Source: Aquabacterium sp. CECT 9606 (GTDB taxonomy: Bacteria > Pseudomonadota > Gammaproteobacteria > Burkholderiales > Burkholderiaceae_C). Taken from it: a stretch of DNA of 64,000 nucleotides. The stretch is from positions 310,001 through 374,000 of the forward strand of contig NZ_CAKKNB010000003.1 of assembly GCF_918741295.1 (NCBI RefSeq), written 5' to 3'. This document shows, in pieces, positions 1 to 8,403 of the stretch. The stretch's first letter is position 1. Each line of letters starts with the position of its first letter. The notes under the pieces are model-generated. The model saw nothing but the letters and a program-made list of their open reading frames with translations, had not been told where the DNA came from and searched no databases. The position numbers and the translations under genes are program-made.

Positions 1-2
1 GC

Positions 3-836
3 GTGATGCAGGGCCTGATGTGGCGTGCGGTCAATCCGGATGGCACCTTGGTGTACAGCTTCATCGAAAGCGTGAAAGCCACCTTCCCGTTCTACGTGGT
101 TCGCCTGGCAGGTGGCTTGCTGTACCTCAGCGGCATGCTATTGATGGCCTGGAACGTGGTCATGACGGTGCGTGCTGGCAAGCCCGCGGTTGCGCAAGTG
201 CCTGCCGCCAAGCACGAAGGCCATGTCAACCCGGCCAAGGGCCACGAACGGATCGAGACCAACAATGGCTTGATGATCGTCCTGATCCTGTTGGTGGTTG
301 CCGTGGGTGGTCTGGTTGAGATCGTGCCCTTGTTCTTCCAGCGCTCCACCACCGAAGCAGTGGCGGGCGTCAAGCCCTACACCGCCTTGCAATTGGCCGG
401 CCGCGATGTCTACCTGCGCGAGGGTTGCTACAACTGCCATTCGCAGATGATCCGTGCCCTGCAGTCAGAGACCCTTCGGTACGGCCACTACTCCCTGGCA
501 GGAGAGTTTGTTTATGACCGGCCTTTCCAATGGGGTAGCAAGCGCACGGGCCCAGACCTGGCGCGTGTTGGTGGCAAGTACAGCGATGAATGGCATCGCA
601 TCCACCTGACGAGTCCGCGCGATCTGGTGCCCGAATCCAACATGGCAGCCTACCCCTGGTTGGCCACCCGGCAGGTTGATCCCGCGAGCATGCCACCGCG
701 TTTGACGGCCATGAGGCGGCTTGGCGTGCCTTACACCCAGACCGAGGTTGATGGTTCGCCCGAGGCCGTGCAGGGCAAGAGTGAGCTGGATGCCCTCATC
801 GCCTATCTGCAGGTGTTGGGCACCCAAGTTAAGTAG
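3..836 (+). CDS. ccoO: cbb3-type cytochrome c oxidase, CcoN C-terminus fused to CcoO (5' partial)
   Basis: The gene is cut by the left edge. The first ~60 residues read as the last transmembrane part of CcoN ([20 protein letters not shown], then a hydrophobic helix) and continue without a stop through a charged linker (about residues 58-80) into a complete CcoO: membrane anchor ([20 protein letters not shown]), then the mono-haem c domain with CYNCH at residues 142-146 and the CcoO-type tail ending in AYLQVLGT. CcoO carries electrons to the CcoN haem b/b3-CuB centre of this high-affinity oxygen reductase in the inner membrane. CcoN and CcoO are normally separate genes, so a one-polypeptide CcoN-CcoO subunit is inferred; the upstream half is not visible. 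ccoQ follows after 13 bp. Confidence 0.93.
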   Translation: MMQGLMWRAVNPDGTLVYSFIESVKATFPFYVVRLAGGLLYLSGMLLMAWNVVMTVRAGKPAVAQVPAAKHEGHVNPAKGHERIETNNGLMIVLILLVVAVGGLVEIVPLFFQRSTTEAVAGVKPYTALQLAGRDVYLREGCYNCHSQMIRALQSETLRYGHYSLAGEFVYDRPFQWGSKRTGPDLARVGGKYSDEWHRIHLTSPRDLVPESNMAAYPWLATRQVDPASMPPRLTAMRRLGVPYTQTEVDGSPEAVQGKSELDALIAYLQVLGTQVK

Positions 837-849
837 CAAGGAGACTCCC

Positions 850-1002
850 ATGGACCTCAATGAGTTACGAGTCCTGGTCACCCTGGCCAGCTTCGTCTGC
901 TTTGGCGGCATCGCCATCTGGGCTTGCTGGCCTGGCCACCGCGCCGATTTTGACGCCGCAGCACATCTTCCCTTCAGTGACGAGGAGCCCGTCCGTGAGT
1001 GA
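850..1002 (+). CDS. ccoQ: cbb3 oxidase small subunit CcoQ
   Basis: A 50-residue single-span membrane protein preceded by an AAGGAGAC ribosome site (836-844). It has one hydrophobic helix (about residues 8-26, ending AIWACW) and a short acidic cytoplasmic tail, as is typical of CcoQ/FixQ, which stabilises the interaction of CcoP with the CcoN-CcoO core. It sits exactly between ccoO and ccoP, and its stop codon overlaps the ccoP start region by 8 bp, which indicates translational coupling. The ATG at 850 was chosen over upstream in-frame starts because of the ribosome site. Confidence 0.9.
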   Translation: MDLNELRVLVTLASFVCFGGIAIWACWPGHRADFDAAAHLPFSDEEPVRE

Positions 1003-1918
1003 TTTCATCAGCAATGGATGGTCCGTCTACGTTGCGGCGGCCACCATCATCGGGCTTGTGGCCTGCCTGGCCTTGTTGGTCATCGCAGCCCGCCGCAAGG
1101 TCATTCCGGGCGACGACACCACCGGCCACGTCTGGGACGAAGACCTGCGCGAATTGAACAACCCCTTGCCGCGCTGGTGGATGGGCCTGTTCGTGGGCAC
1201 GGTGATCTTTGCCTTTGCCTACCTGGCCCTGTATCCAGGCCTGGGCAGCACGCGGGGCTACTTTGACTGGAGCACCAACAGCCAGCACGCCGCCGAGCAA
1301 GAAGCCGCCCGCGCTTTGAGCGCACCCTTGTACGCCAAGTTCGCCGGCCTGCCGGTGGCCAGCCTGGCCAAGGACGCCCAAGCCATGGGCATTGGCGAAC
1401 GCCTGTTCGTCAACAACTGCGCTACTTGCCACGGCTCTGACGCGCGAGGCAGCAAGGGCTTCCCGGATCTGACAGACAACGACTGGATCCATGGCGGTTC
1501 TGTCGAGAAAATCGAGGAAACCATCACCAAGGGCCGCATTGGCATGATGCCGCCCATGGCCGCTGCCGTGGGCACCGAGGCCGACGTGCGCAACCTGGCC
1601 CACTATGTGTTGAGCCTGTCTGGTGGCGCCCACAACAACATCGCAGCTCAGCTGGGACGGTCGTCATTCTCGGCCTGCGCGGCCTGTCATGGTGTTGATG
1701 GCAAGGGCAACCAGGCCATCGGCGCACCCAATCTGGCCGACAAGGTCTGGCTGCATGGTTGGGGTGAAGAGGCAGTCGTGAGCATGATCAAGAATGGCAA
1801 GACCAACCAGATGCCCGCCCATGGCAGCCGACTGAGTGCCGAACAGATCCACGTGCTGGCCGCGTATGTGTGGCAACTGTCACAACCCAAGGTGGAGAGC
1901 GTTGCCCTGCAACGGTAA
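995..1918 (+). CDS. ccoP: cbb3 oxidase di-haem subunit CcoP
   Basis: Di-haem cytochrome c subunit of the cbb3 oxidase, 307 residues. The GTG at 995 is chosen because a GAGGAG ribosome site (982-987) lies 7 bp upstream and the reading frame starts with the usual short N-terminal segment and first membrane helix. A second helix (WWMGLFVGTVIFAFAYLALY) follows the conserved DDTTGHVWDEDLRELNNPLP region. Two haem c motifs are present: CATCH at residues 142-146 and CAACH at 228-232. It overlaps ccoQ by 8 bp and is followed 9 bp later by ccoG. Function and order agree with the standard ccoNOQP operon. Confidence 0.95.
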   Translation: MSDFISNGWSVYVAAATIIGLVACLALLVIAARRKVIPGDDTTGHVWDEDLRELNNPLPRWWMGLFVGTVIFAFAYLALYPGLGSTRGYFDWSTNSQHAAEQEAARALSAPLYAKFAGLPVASLAKDAQAMGIGERLFVNNCATCHGSDARGSKGFPDLTDNDWIHGGSVEKIEETITKGRIGMMPPMAAAVGTEADVRNLAHYVLSLSGGAHNNIAAQLGRSSFSACAACHGVDGKGNQAIGAPNLADKVWLHGWGEEAVVSMIKNGKTNQMPAHGSRLSAEQIHVLAAYVWQLSQPKVESVALQR

Positions 1919-1927
1919 AAGCACACC

Positions 1928-3409
1928 ATGGCTGGTACGGAAAAGAAATCGTCGGGGCGCGTCATTCCCATCATGCCGGTGGCCGGTGGCGCGGCGGGTG
2001 GCGACGTAGCGCAACTCGTGTCGTTGTATGAGAAGCAGCCCAAGATCCACCCACGCGCTGTGCATGGCTGGTTCGCCGCCTGGCGCTGGGCGCTGGTGTG
2101 GCTGACCCAGGCTTTGTTCTATGGCCTGGCCTGGTTGCCATGGAATGGCCGTCAAGCCTTGCTGTTTGACCTGACCGCCAAGCGCTTTTTCATCTTTGAT
2201 CTGGTGCTGTACCCGCAAGATTTCATCTACCTGACGGGCCTGCTGATCATCTGCGCCTTTGCGCTTTTCCTGTTCACCGCCGTGGCGGGACGCCTGTGGT
2301 GCGGCTATGCCTGCCCGCAAACGGTTTACACCGAGATCTTCTTGTGGGCCGAACGCCTGTTCGAAGGCGACCGCAACCAGCGCCTCAAGCTGGACGCAGG
2401 TCCCTGGGGCTGGCAAAAGACCTGGCGCAAGTTTGGCAAACACTTCACGTGGGGTGCCATTGCCCTGTGGACAGGCTTCACCTTCGTGGGTTACTTCACG
2501 CCCATCAGGACCCTGGCCGCCGAGGTGACGCAGTTCAGCCTGGGGCCGTGGGAGACATTCTGGGTGCTGTTCTATGGGCTGGCCACTTACGGCAATGCCG
2601 GCTACCTGCGCGAACAGGTTTGCAAATACATGTGCCCCTACGCGCGTTTCCAGAGCGCCATGTTTGACCACGACACCCTGGTCATCAGCTACGACCAAGA
2701 ACGCGGTGACCCCCGTGGAACCCGTGCGCGCAGCGCTGATCTGAAGCAACTGGGCCTGGGCGATTGCATTGATTGCGGGCTGTGCGTGCAGGTGTGTCCT
2801 ACCGGTATCGACATCCGAAATGGCCTGCAATACGAGTGCATTGGCTGTGCCGCCTGCATTGACGTTTGCGACAGCGTGATGGACAAGATGCGCTACCCGC
2901 GCGGCCTGATCAAGTACGCCACCCAGAATGGCATGGCGAATAAGCTCACATCCCGCCAGATGATGGGCCGCATGCTGAGACCCCGCATCCTCATCTACAG
3001 CGGCATTCTGGCCGTGATATCGCTGGGACTGGTGGCCAGCCTGGCCATGAAGAGTCCCTTCAAGGTCGATGTGGTCCGGGACCGCGGTTCACTGGCCCGC
3101 ATCGCTGGCGAGGGCAATGTGGAGAATGTCTACCGACTGCAATTGATGAATGCCACCGAGCAAACCCAGCGCTTGCGGGTGCAGGTCAGTGGTTTACCGG
3201 GCGCCAAGGTCACGGGCATGGCCGAGATCCAGGTTGAGGCCACCGAGGCGCGCTGGTTCCCCGTTGTGGTTCAGATTCCGCACGAATCAGCAAGGCAGTT
3301 GAGCAGCGGCGTGCACCCTATCCAGTTCCAGATCGAGCGCCTGGCTGACGATGGTCAAGGCCGCAACGCCCGCGTGGTGGAAAAGTCCACCTTCGTCATT
3401 CCCCGTTGA
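1928..3409 (+). CDS. ccoG: cytochrome c oxidase accessory protein CcoG (FixG/RdxA family)
   Basis: A 493-residue membrane iron-sulfur protein needed for cbb3 oxidase assembly (known role of the family: copper reduction for the CuB site). The N-terminal half has several membrane helices and NapH/NosR-like motifs (CGYACPQ, CKYMCPY); a ferredoxin-type pair of clusters follows (CIDCGLCVQVCP and CIGCAACIDVCD); after another helix near residue 360 comes an immunoglobulin-like periplasmic C-terminal domain. It is the fourth gene of the cco operon. No fixH/ccoH lies between it and hemN, 17 bp downstream. Confidence 0.94.
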   Translation: MAGTEKKSSGRVIPIMPVAGGAAGGDVAQLVSLYEKQPKIHPRAVHGWFAAWRWALVWLTQALFYGLAWLPWNGRQALLFDLTAKRFFIFDLVLYPQDFIYLTGLLIICAFALFLFTAVAGRLWCGYACPQTVYTEIFLWAERLFEGDRNQRLKLDAGPWGWQKTWRKFGKHFTWGAIALWTGFTFVGYFTPIRTLAAEVTQFSLGPWETFWVLFYGLATYGNAGYLREQVCKYMCPYARFQSAMFDHDTLVISYDQERGDPRGTRARSADLKQLGLGDCIDCGLCVQVCPTGIDIRNGLQYECIGCAACIDVCDSVMDKMRYPRGLIKYATQNGMANKLTSRQMMGRMLRPRILIYSGILAVISLGLVASLAMKSPFKVDVVRDRGSLARIAGEGNVENVYRLQLMNATEQTQRLRVQVSGLPGAKVTGMAEIQVEATEARWFPVVVQIPHESARQLSSGVHPIQFQIERLADDGQGRNARVVEKSTFVIPR

Positions 3410-3426
3410 AAGCCTGAAAGTCGTTC

Positions 3427-4794
3427 ATGAACACGTCGTCGTCTGTGGGGCTGGACTCACGCTTGCTCCAACGTCTGGACAAGAGTGGCCCGCGCTACAC
3501 CTCTTACCCCACGGCAGACCGCTTCAATGAACGCTTCAATCCGCAGGACTACGAACTGGCGCTGAAGACCCGCGCTGAAGGGTTGGCAGCTGGCTCGGCC
3601 ATCGCACCCTTGTCGATGTATGTGCATGTGCCATTTTGCGAATCGGTGTGCTACTACTGCGCCTGCAACAAGATCGTCACCCGTGACCACACGAGGGCCG
3701 CGAAATACCTGGATGCGCTTGAGTTGGAGGTCGATCTGCATTTGCGCGCCTGGGGCCAGCCGCAACAGGCCTCGCAGCTTCACTTGGGCGGTGGAACGCC
3801 CACCTTCATGAGCGACCTGGAAATCAGCCGTCTGATGGCCATCCTGCGCCGCGCAGTCGAGTTCTCGTCCAATGCTGAGATGTCTGTGGAGGTGGATCCG
3901 CGAACCGTGACGCCACAACGCCTGGCCAACTTGGCCGAGATGGGTTTCAACCGCATCAGCTTTGGCGTGCAGGACTTTGACGAGCAGGTTCAGGCCGCCG
4001 TTCACCGCCTGCAACCTTTTGAGTCTGTTCAAGGGCTGATGGAGAGTGCCCGTTCATTGGGCTATGGCTCGATCAACATGGACTTGATTTACGGCTTGCC
4101 CAAGCAAACGCCCGATTCATTTGCCAAAACATTGGGGCAAGTGGCACAGCTGCGCCCAGACCGCATCGCCCTGTATGGCTACGCCCACATGCCAGAGCGC
4201 TTCAAGCCGCAGCGCCGGATCTTGACGCCAGACTTGCCCACGTCCGTGCAACGCATCAGCATGCTGGAACAAGCGATCAATCGCTTCAGGGCCGAGGGCT
4301 ATGACTACATCGGCATGGACCACTTTGCCTTGCCCGACGACTCCTTGGCGGTGGCCAAGCGCCAAGGCAAGCTTCAGCGAAACTTTCAAGGCTACAGCAC
4401 CCAACCCGATTGCGACATCGTGGCGCTGGGCGTGTCCGCCATTGGTCGTGTGGGCAACAGCTATTCGCAGAATGCCAAAACTTTGGACCAATACCTGGCC
4501 GCGCTCCGGCAAGGGCGTTTTCCGACCGAAAAAGGCCTTTGGTTGTCCAGCGATGACCTCATTCGCCGCACGGTGGTCATGGCCTTGATGTGCCAAGGCC
4601 GGCTGGATTTTGAGCTAATTGAGAAAACCTGCGGCATCACGGTGACCAGCTACTTCAAGCCAGAATTGGCCCGGTTGCAGGCCATGCAAGAGGAGGGCAT
4701 GCTGGTCATTGAGCCTCGCGCAGTGCAGTTGACCCCTCTGGGCTGGCATTTTGTGCGAAGTATTGCCATGGTGTTTGACCGCTATCTTCATTGA
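3427..4794 (+). CDS. hemN: oxygen-independent coproporphyrinogen III oxidase HemN
   Basis: A 455-residue radical SAM enzyme that decarboxylates coproporphyrinogen III to protoporphyrinogen IX without oxygen, in the cytoplasm. The HemN-specific cluster motif CxxxCxxCxC is seen at C71, C75, C78 and C80 (CESVCYYCAC), followed by the glycine-rich GGGTPT SAM motif and the C-terminal HemN domain. It follows ccoG by 17 bp, so haem supply is probably co-transcribed with the haem-rich cbb3 oxidase, a usual arrangement in Burkholderiales. I see no clear FNR box directly upstream. Confidence 0.95.
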   Translation: MNTSSSVGLDSRLLQRLDKSGPRYTSYPTADRFNERFNPQDYELALKTRAEGLAAGSAIAPLSMYVHVPFCESVCYYCACNKIVTRDHTRAAKYLDALELEVDLHLRAWGQPQQASQLHLGGGTPTFMSDLEISRLMAILRRAVEFSSNAEMSVEVDPRTVTPQRLANLAEMGFNRISFGVQDFDEQVQAAVHRLQPFESVQGLMESARSLGYGSINMDLIYGLPKQTPDSFAKTLGQVAQLRPDRIALYGYAHMPERFKPQRRILTPDLPTSVQRISMLEQAINRFRAEGYDYIGMDHFALPDDSLAVAKRQGKLQRNFQGYSTQPDCDIVALGVSAIGRVGNSYSQNAKTLDQYLAALRQGRFPTEKGLWLSSDDLIRRTVVMALMCQGRLDFELIEKTCGITVTSYFKPELARLQAMQEEGMLVIEPRAVQLTPLGWHFVRSIAMVFDRYLH

Positions 4795-4833
4795 AAACAG
4801 TGGCGCCCAAGCCACCCATTGACAGCGGCTCGT

Positions 4834-4889
4834 GAAACGACTGATCATGGCCTTCTCACGGAGGGTCGATCAGTGGATGAAGTCGTTTC
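4834..4889 (+). promoter_or_regulatory. inverted repeat enclosing the ribosome site and start of the ethylene-receptor-like kinase
   Basis: GAAACGACTGATC (4834-4846) is complementary to GATCA (4868-4872) and GTCGTTTC (4882-4889), giving a 13-bp stem split by a 9-nt bulge. The loop holds the GGAGGG ribosome site (4860-4865), and the bulge holds the GTG start (4873-4875). Such a fold in the mRNA could gate translation. This is inference from base pairing only. Confidence 0.45.
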
Positions 4890-7632
4890 GTTTCTGGGGC
4901 GAAATGGTTACCTGCCCCACGGCTACTGCTTCACGTGGAGACCCGAGCTGTTGTGGTCCATGGTGGGCGCCGACCTGGTCATCGCGGGTGCTTATTTCTC
5001 GATTCCCCTGGCGATGCTGAGTTTTGTCCGCCAGCGTGGCGAATCGGCCATGAACTGGCTGATCTGGCTGTTTTGCGCTTTCATCTTTGCCTGCGGCATC
5101 ACGCACGTGATCGATGTGGTCACCATCTGGCAGCCTTTTTATGGCCTGCAGGCCATCGGCAAGGTGGTCACAGCCATCGTTTCACTGATCACCGCCATTG
5201 CACTGTGGCCACTGATCCCCAAAGCGCTCAAGATCCCCTCGGTTGATCAGCTGCAGACCAGCATCCAATCGCTGCAGGCTGAAGTCAAGCAACGCCGGGC
5301 CGCTGAAGCCAACTTGGCAGACACCCAAGAGGCACTGGTCATCGCCTTGGCCAGCATTGGCGCGGGCTTCCTGGCCACTGACCGCGAAGGGCGCGTCACT
5401 CGCATGAATGGCGTGGCCGAACAGGTCACGGGTTGGAGCCAGGCCCAGGCCTTGGGTCAGCCGCTGTGGGACGTGTTCCAGCATGAAGACCGGCCTGAGT
5501 CGTACCTGGGCCGCAACCCGGTGGACGTCATGATCGAGAACGGCGTCACCATCGACACGGTGCACCAGGTGGTGGCCATCCACCGTGACCAATCACGCAC
5601 GGCGGTGGAGTTGAAGGCCTCGCTCACCCATTCGCAGGATGGCGAGGTGAGGGGGCTGGCCATGGTCTTCAGGGACATGACCGAGCTGAACCAGGCCGAG
5701 ATGAAGGCCGGACAGCTGGCCGCCATTGTCGAATCCTCGCACGACGCCATCATAGGCAAGACCCTGGAAGGTCGCATCACGCACTGGAACAACGGCGCAC
5801 AAAGGCTGTTCGGCTACACCGCCCAAGAAGCCATCGGACAACAGATCCAGATGTTGCTGCCCCCTGAGCGCGTTGCAGAAGAGATGGCCATCCTGGCCGA
5901 GCTGTCGGCTGGCGCCATGGTCACGGCTTTCGACACGGTTCGCCGGGCCAAGGATGGCACCCTGGTCGATGTCTCGGTCACGATTTCGCTCATTCGAAAT
6001 GCTCAGGGCCAGATAGTAGGCGCCTCCAAGATCGCACGGGACATCACGCAGCAAAAGCGCGTTGAGCAAATGCGCGTGGATGCTGAAAAGCTGGAGGCCG
6101 AGAACCGCCAGGTTCACGCTGCCAATCGGCTCAAGAGCGAGTTCCTGGCCAACATGTCGCATGAGCTGAGGACACCGCTCAACGCCATCATTGGCTTTGC
6201 CGGTCTGTTGCACGGCGGCGCAGTCCCGCCCGAGTCGCCCAAACACCGCGATTTTCTGGGCCACATCGAAACCAGCGGCCAACACCTGCTGCAGCTCATC
6301 AACGATGTGCTCGATCTGTCCAAGGTCGAGGCCGGCAAGCTGGAGTTCTTCCCTGAATCCGTTGATCTGGCGCTGCTGGTCAGCGAGGTCACGACGATTC
6401 TCCAGACATCGGCAAGCCGCCAAGGGGTGACCCTGTACGCCGAGATCGACGAGCGTGTTGCCCAACTGCACATCGATCCGTCGCGGCTCAAGCAGGTGCT
6501 TTACAACTACTTGTCCAACGCCATCAAGTTCACCAGGGCGGGCGGGCAAGTCACCGTGCGGGCCATGCCGGAAGGCGCCGATCATTTCCGCATCGAGGTC
6601 GAGGACACTGGCGTCGGCATCGCCGCCGCAGACTTGTCGAAGCTCTTCATCGAGTTCCAGCAGCTTGACAGTAGCTACACCAAGCGCCATCAGGGCACGG
6701 GGCTGGGCCTGGCACTGACACGCAGGCTGGTTCAGGCGCAGGGCGGGCACATCGGGGTGCGAAGCACCTTGGGGGTTGGCAGTGTTTTTCACCTGGTCCT
6801 GCCGCGCAGCCATGCCTCCACCGATGCCGTGCCCAGCCCCGCTTTGTCAAGCAGCGGCCCTCGGTTTTTGGTGATCAAGGATGACCACCATGAGCAAAGC
6901 CGCATGGCCGACGCGCTGTTGGCGGTGGGTGTTCAGGTCGACCATGCCAAGACGGGCGATCAGGCGGTGGCGCAAGCGCACAGCCATCCCTACGACGCCA
7001 TCACGCTCGATTTGATCTTGTCCGATTGCAGGGGCCTGGAGGCCCTGTCGGCCATTCGCAGCAAGGGGCCCAGCCGTGAGGCGCCGGTGGTGGCCGTGTC
7101 CATGCGAACAGCCTCGTCGTCGGCCGCCAGCTTCCCGGTGGCTGATGTGCTGAGCAAGCCCCTGGAAACCCGGCAGCTCAGCATGGCGCTGGGCAGCTTG
7201 GGCTTGACCCAGCGTGTTGGCGCGCGCGTCATGGTCGTTGACGATGATCAGCTTGCGCGGGATTTGATGGAAGCCACCTTGGGCAAGCTGGGCATCGACT
7301 TCATCGGCTTGTCGGATGGGCGGCAGGCGCTTGAGGAGATGGCACTGCACCGACCCGACGCGGTCATCCTCGACCTGATGATGCCCGGCATGGACGGCTT
7401 TGAAGTACTGGACGCGCTGCGCCGGCAAGCCGAATGGCGGGACATGCCCGTCTTTATCTGGACCAGCATGCTGTTGACCGCCGACGAATACGCGCACTTG
7501 TCGCGATCGGCCTTGGCGATCTTGACCAAGGGCGGTGCGAGCCTGGAGGATTTGCTGGACAACTTGAGGCGTTGGAAGGGGCCCCTGGCCGCGGATGCAA
7601 AGCAGCAGGCCACCGAAGACAAGGAGTCGTGA
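4873..7632 (+). CDS. hybrid sensor histidine kinase with ethylene-receptor-like N-terminal domain
   Basis: A 919-residue kinase. Numbered from the GTG at 4873 (GGAGGG ribosome site 7 bp upstream; a TTG at 4819 is the alternative): a three-helix membrane domain at ~17-120 resembles the ethylene-binding domain of plant ETR1 and cyanobacterial receptors. The seven ETR1 residues known to matter for ethylene/copper binding (D25, Y32, I35, P36, I62, C65, H69) correspond to D34, Y41, I44, P45, I71, C74 and H78 at constant offset. Then come two PAS domains (~147-270, ~280-392), HisKA with H430 (MSHELRTPLN), HATPase (N-box NYLSNAIKF, G-box GTGLGLALT), and two receiver domains (D713; D834 in [12 protein letters not shown]). 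It overlaps the next response regulator by 1 bp. Ligand is inferred, not shown. Confidence 0.9.
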   Translation: MDEVVSFLGRNGYLPHGYCFTWRPELLWSMVGADLVIAGAYFSIPLAMLSFVRQRGESAMNWLIWLFCAFIFACGITHVIDVVTIWQPFYGLQAIGKVVTAIVSLITAIALWPLIPKALKIPSVDQLQTSIQSLQAEVKQRRAAEANLADTQEALVIALASIGAGFLATDREGRVTRMNGVAEQVTGWSQAQALGQPLWDVFQHEDRPESYLGRNPVDVMIENGVTIDTVHQVVAIHRDQSRTAVELKASLTHSQDGEVRGLAMVFRDMTELNQAEMKAGQLAAIVESSHDAIIGKTLEGRITHWNNGAQRLFGYTAQEAIGQQIQMLLPPERVAEEMAILAELSAGAMVTAFDTVRRAKDGTLVDVSVTISLIRNAQGQIVGASKIARDITQQKRVEQMRVDAEKLEAENRQVHAANRLKSEFLANMSHELRTPLNAIIGFAGLLHGGAVPPESPKHRDFLGHIETSGQHLLQLINDVLDLSKVEAGKLEFFPESVDLALLVSEVTTILQTSASRQGVTLYAEIDERVAQLHIDPSRLKQVLYNYLSNAIKFTRAGGQVTVRAMPEGADHFRIEVEDTGVGIAAADLSKLFIEFQQLDSSYTKRHQGTGLGLALTRRLVQAQGGHIGVRSTLGVGSVFHLVLPRSHASTDAVPSPALSSSGPRFLVIKDDHHEQSRMADALLAVGVQVDHAKTGDQAVAQAHSHPYDAITLDLILSDCRGLEALSAIRSKGPSREAPVVAVSMRTASSSAASFPVADVLSKPLETRQLSMALGSLGLTQRVGARVMVVDDDQLARDLMEATLGKLGIDFIGLSDGRQALEEMALHRPDAVILDLMMPGMDGFEVLDALRRQAEWRDMPVFIWTSMLLTADEYAHLSRSALAILTKGGASLEDLLDNLRRWKGPLAADAKQQATEDKES

Positions 7633-8003
7633 TGCCGGGCCACCGAGTCATGATCATCGATGACAACCACATGAACCTGGAGTTGGTGTCCTACATGCTG
7701 GAGGCTGCCAATTTCGCCGTGAAGGTGGAAGTCGATGCCGTCACTGCATTGAAAAGCATTCCGGATTTCAAGCCCCAACTCATCTTGATGGACATCCAGC
7801 TGCCCGGGATGGACGGCTTGGAACTCACCCGCCTGCTGAAAGGCGATCCGCTCACCAACCACATCGCGATCGTGGCATTCACGGCCTATGCCATGAAAGG
7901 GGACGAGGCCAAGATGCTCGGCGCGGGGTGCGATGGCTACATCTCCAAGCCGATCAATGTGTCGACCTTCATTTCTCAGATCAGGGCTTACCTGGTCGAC
8001 TGA
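7632..8003 (+). CDS. single-domain response regulator (CheY/DivK type)
   Basis: A 123-residue receiver domain with no output domain: acidic pair D10-D11, phospho-acceptor D54 (LILMDIQLPGMDG), conserved Thr in AFTAYAM, and K106 (SKPIN). The ATG at 7632 overlaps the stop of the kinase (TGATG) and has an AAGGAG ribosome site (7621-7626) inside the end of the kinase gene, so the two are translationally coupled. It probably takes phosphate from the preceding hybrid kinase and acts by protein-protein contact. It resembles DivK-like regulators found beside hybrid kinases. Confidence 0.92.
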   Translation: MPGHRVMIIDDNHMNLELVSYMLEAANFAVKVEVDAVTALKSIPDFKPQLILMDIQLPGMDGLELTRLLKGDPLTNHIAIVAFTAYAMKGDEAKMLGAGCDGYISKPINVSTFISQIRAYLVD

Positions 8004-8039
8004 GAGTCCTTGGTGGCGCCGAAGGTCTGGCACGCGCTT

Positions 8040-8276
8040 TCAAGAGTCCACATCGTTCTTCTTGGCTCCGCGTAAATTCATGATCGCCAGGCCCACTTGC
8101 AAGGCGATCAAGGCGTAAGCGTGGACCTGCCAGCCCCACACCAACCACAACACATTGCTCAAGAGGAACGCCCAGAAACCCCATGCACGTTTGCGTGCTG
8201 ATCGGGAGGCCACCAGCCAGGAGGCTAGCAAGGTCACGGCCATGGCCGGCCATTGAAGGAGGTCGAGGTCGGGCAT
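8040..8276 (-). CDS. small integral membrane protein of unknown function
   Basis: A 78-residue protein with about three hydrophobic segments (PAMAVTLLASWLVA; WGFWAFLLSNVLWLVWGW; ALIALQVGLAIMNLRG) and short charged ends. The tryptophan-rich middle and size resemble small uncharacterised proteins sometimes labelled amino-acid transporter or PQ-loop-like, but I see no diagnostic motif. It is convergent with the response regulator (36 bp apart). Ribosome site is weak. The high hydrophobicity with sensible helix lengths argues for a real gene. Confidence 0.65.
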   Translation of the reverse strand: MPDLDLLQWPAMAVTLLASWLVASRSARKRAWGFWAFLLSNVLWLVWGWQVHAYALIALQVGLAIMNLRGAKKNDVDS

Positions 8277-8403
8277 GAATGCGGTCGAAGAGTGAAAGAC
8301 AACTCGGTTGCAATTGGTGTGCCGGCTTCACGCGATTGCTCAAGTGGTTCGCCTTTGCCACCGATAAACCAGAACACGAAACAGCAAATGCGGAGGACGC
8401 GGC

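Noticed and set aside
5593-6813. 406-codon minus-strand frame opposite the ethylene-receptor-like kinase
   Set aside because: Shadow of the kinase; no domain and codon pattern of an antisense frame.
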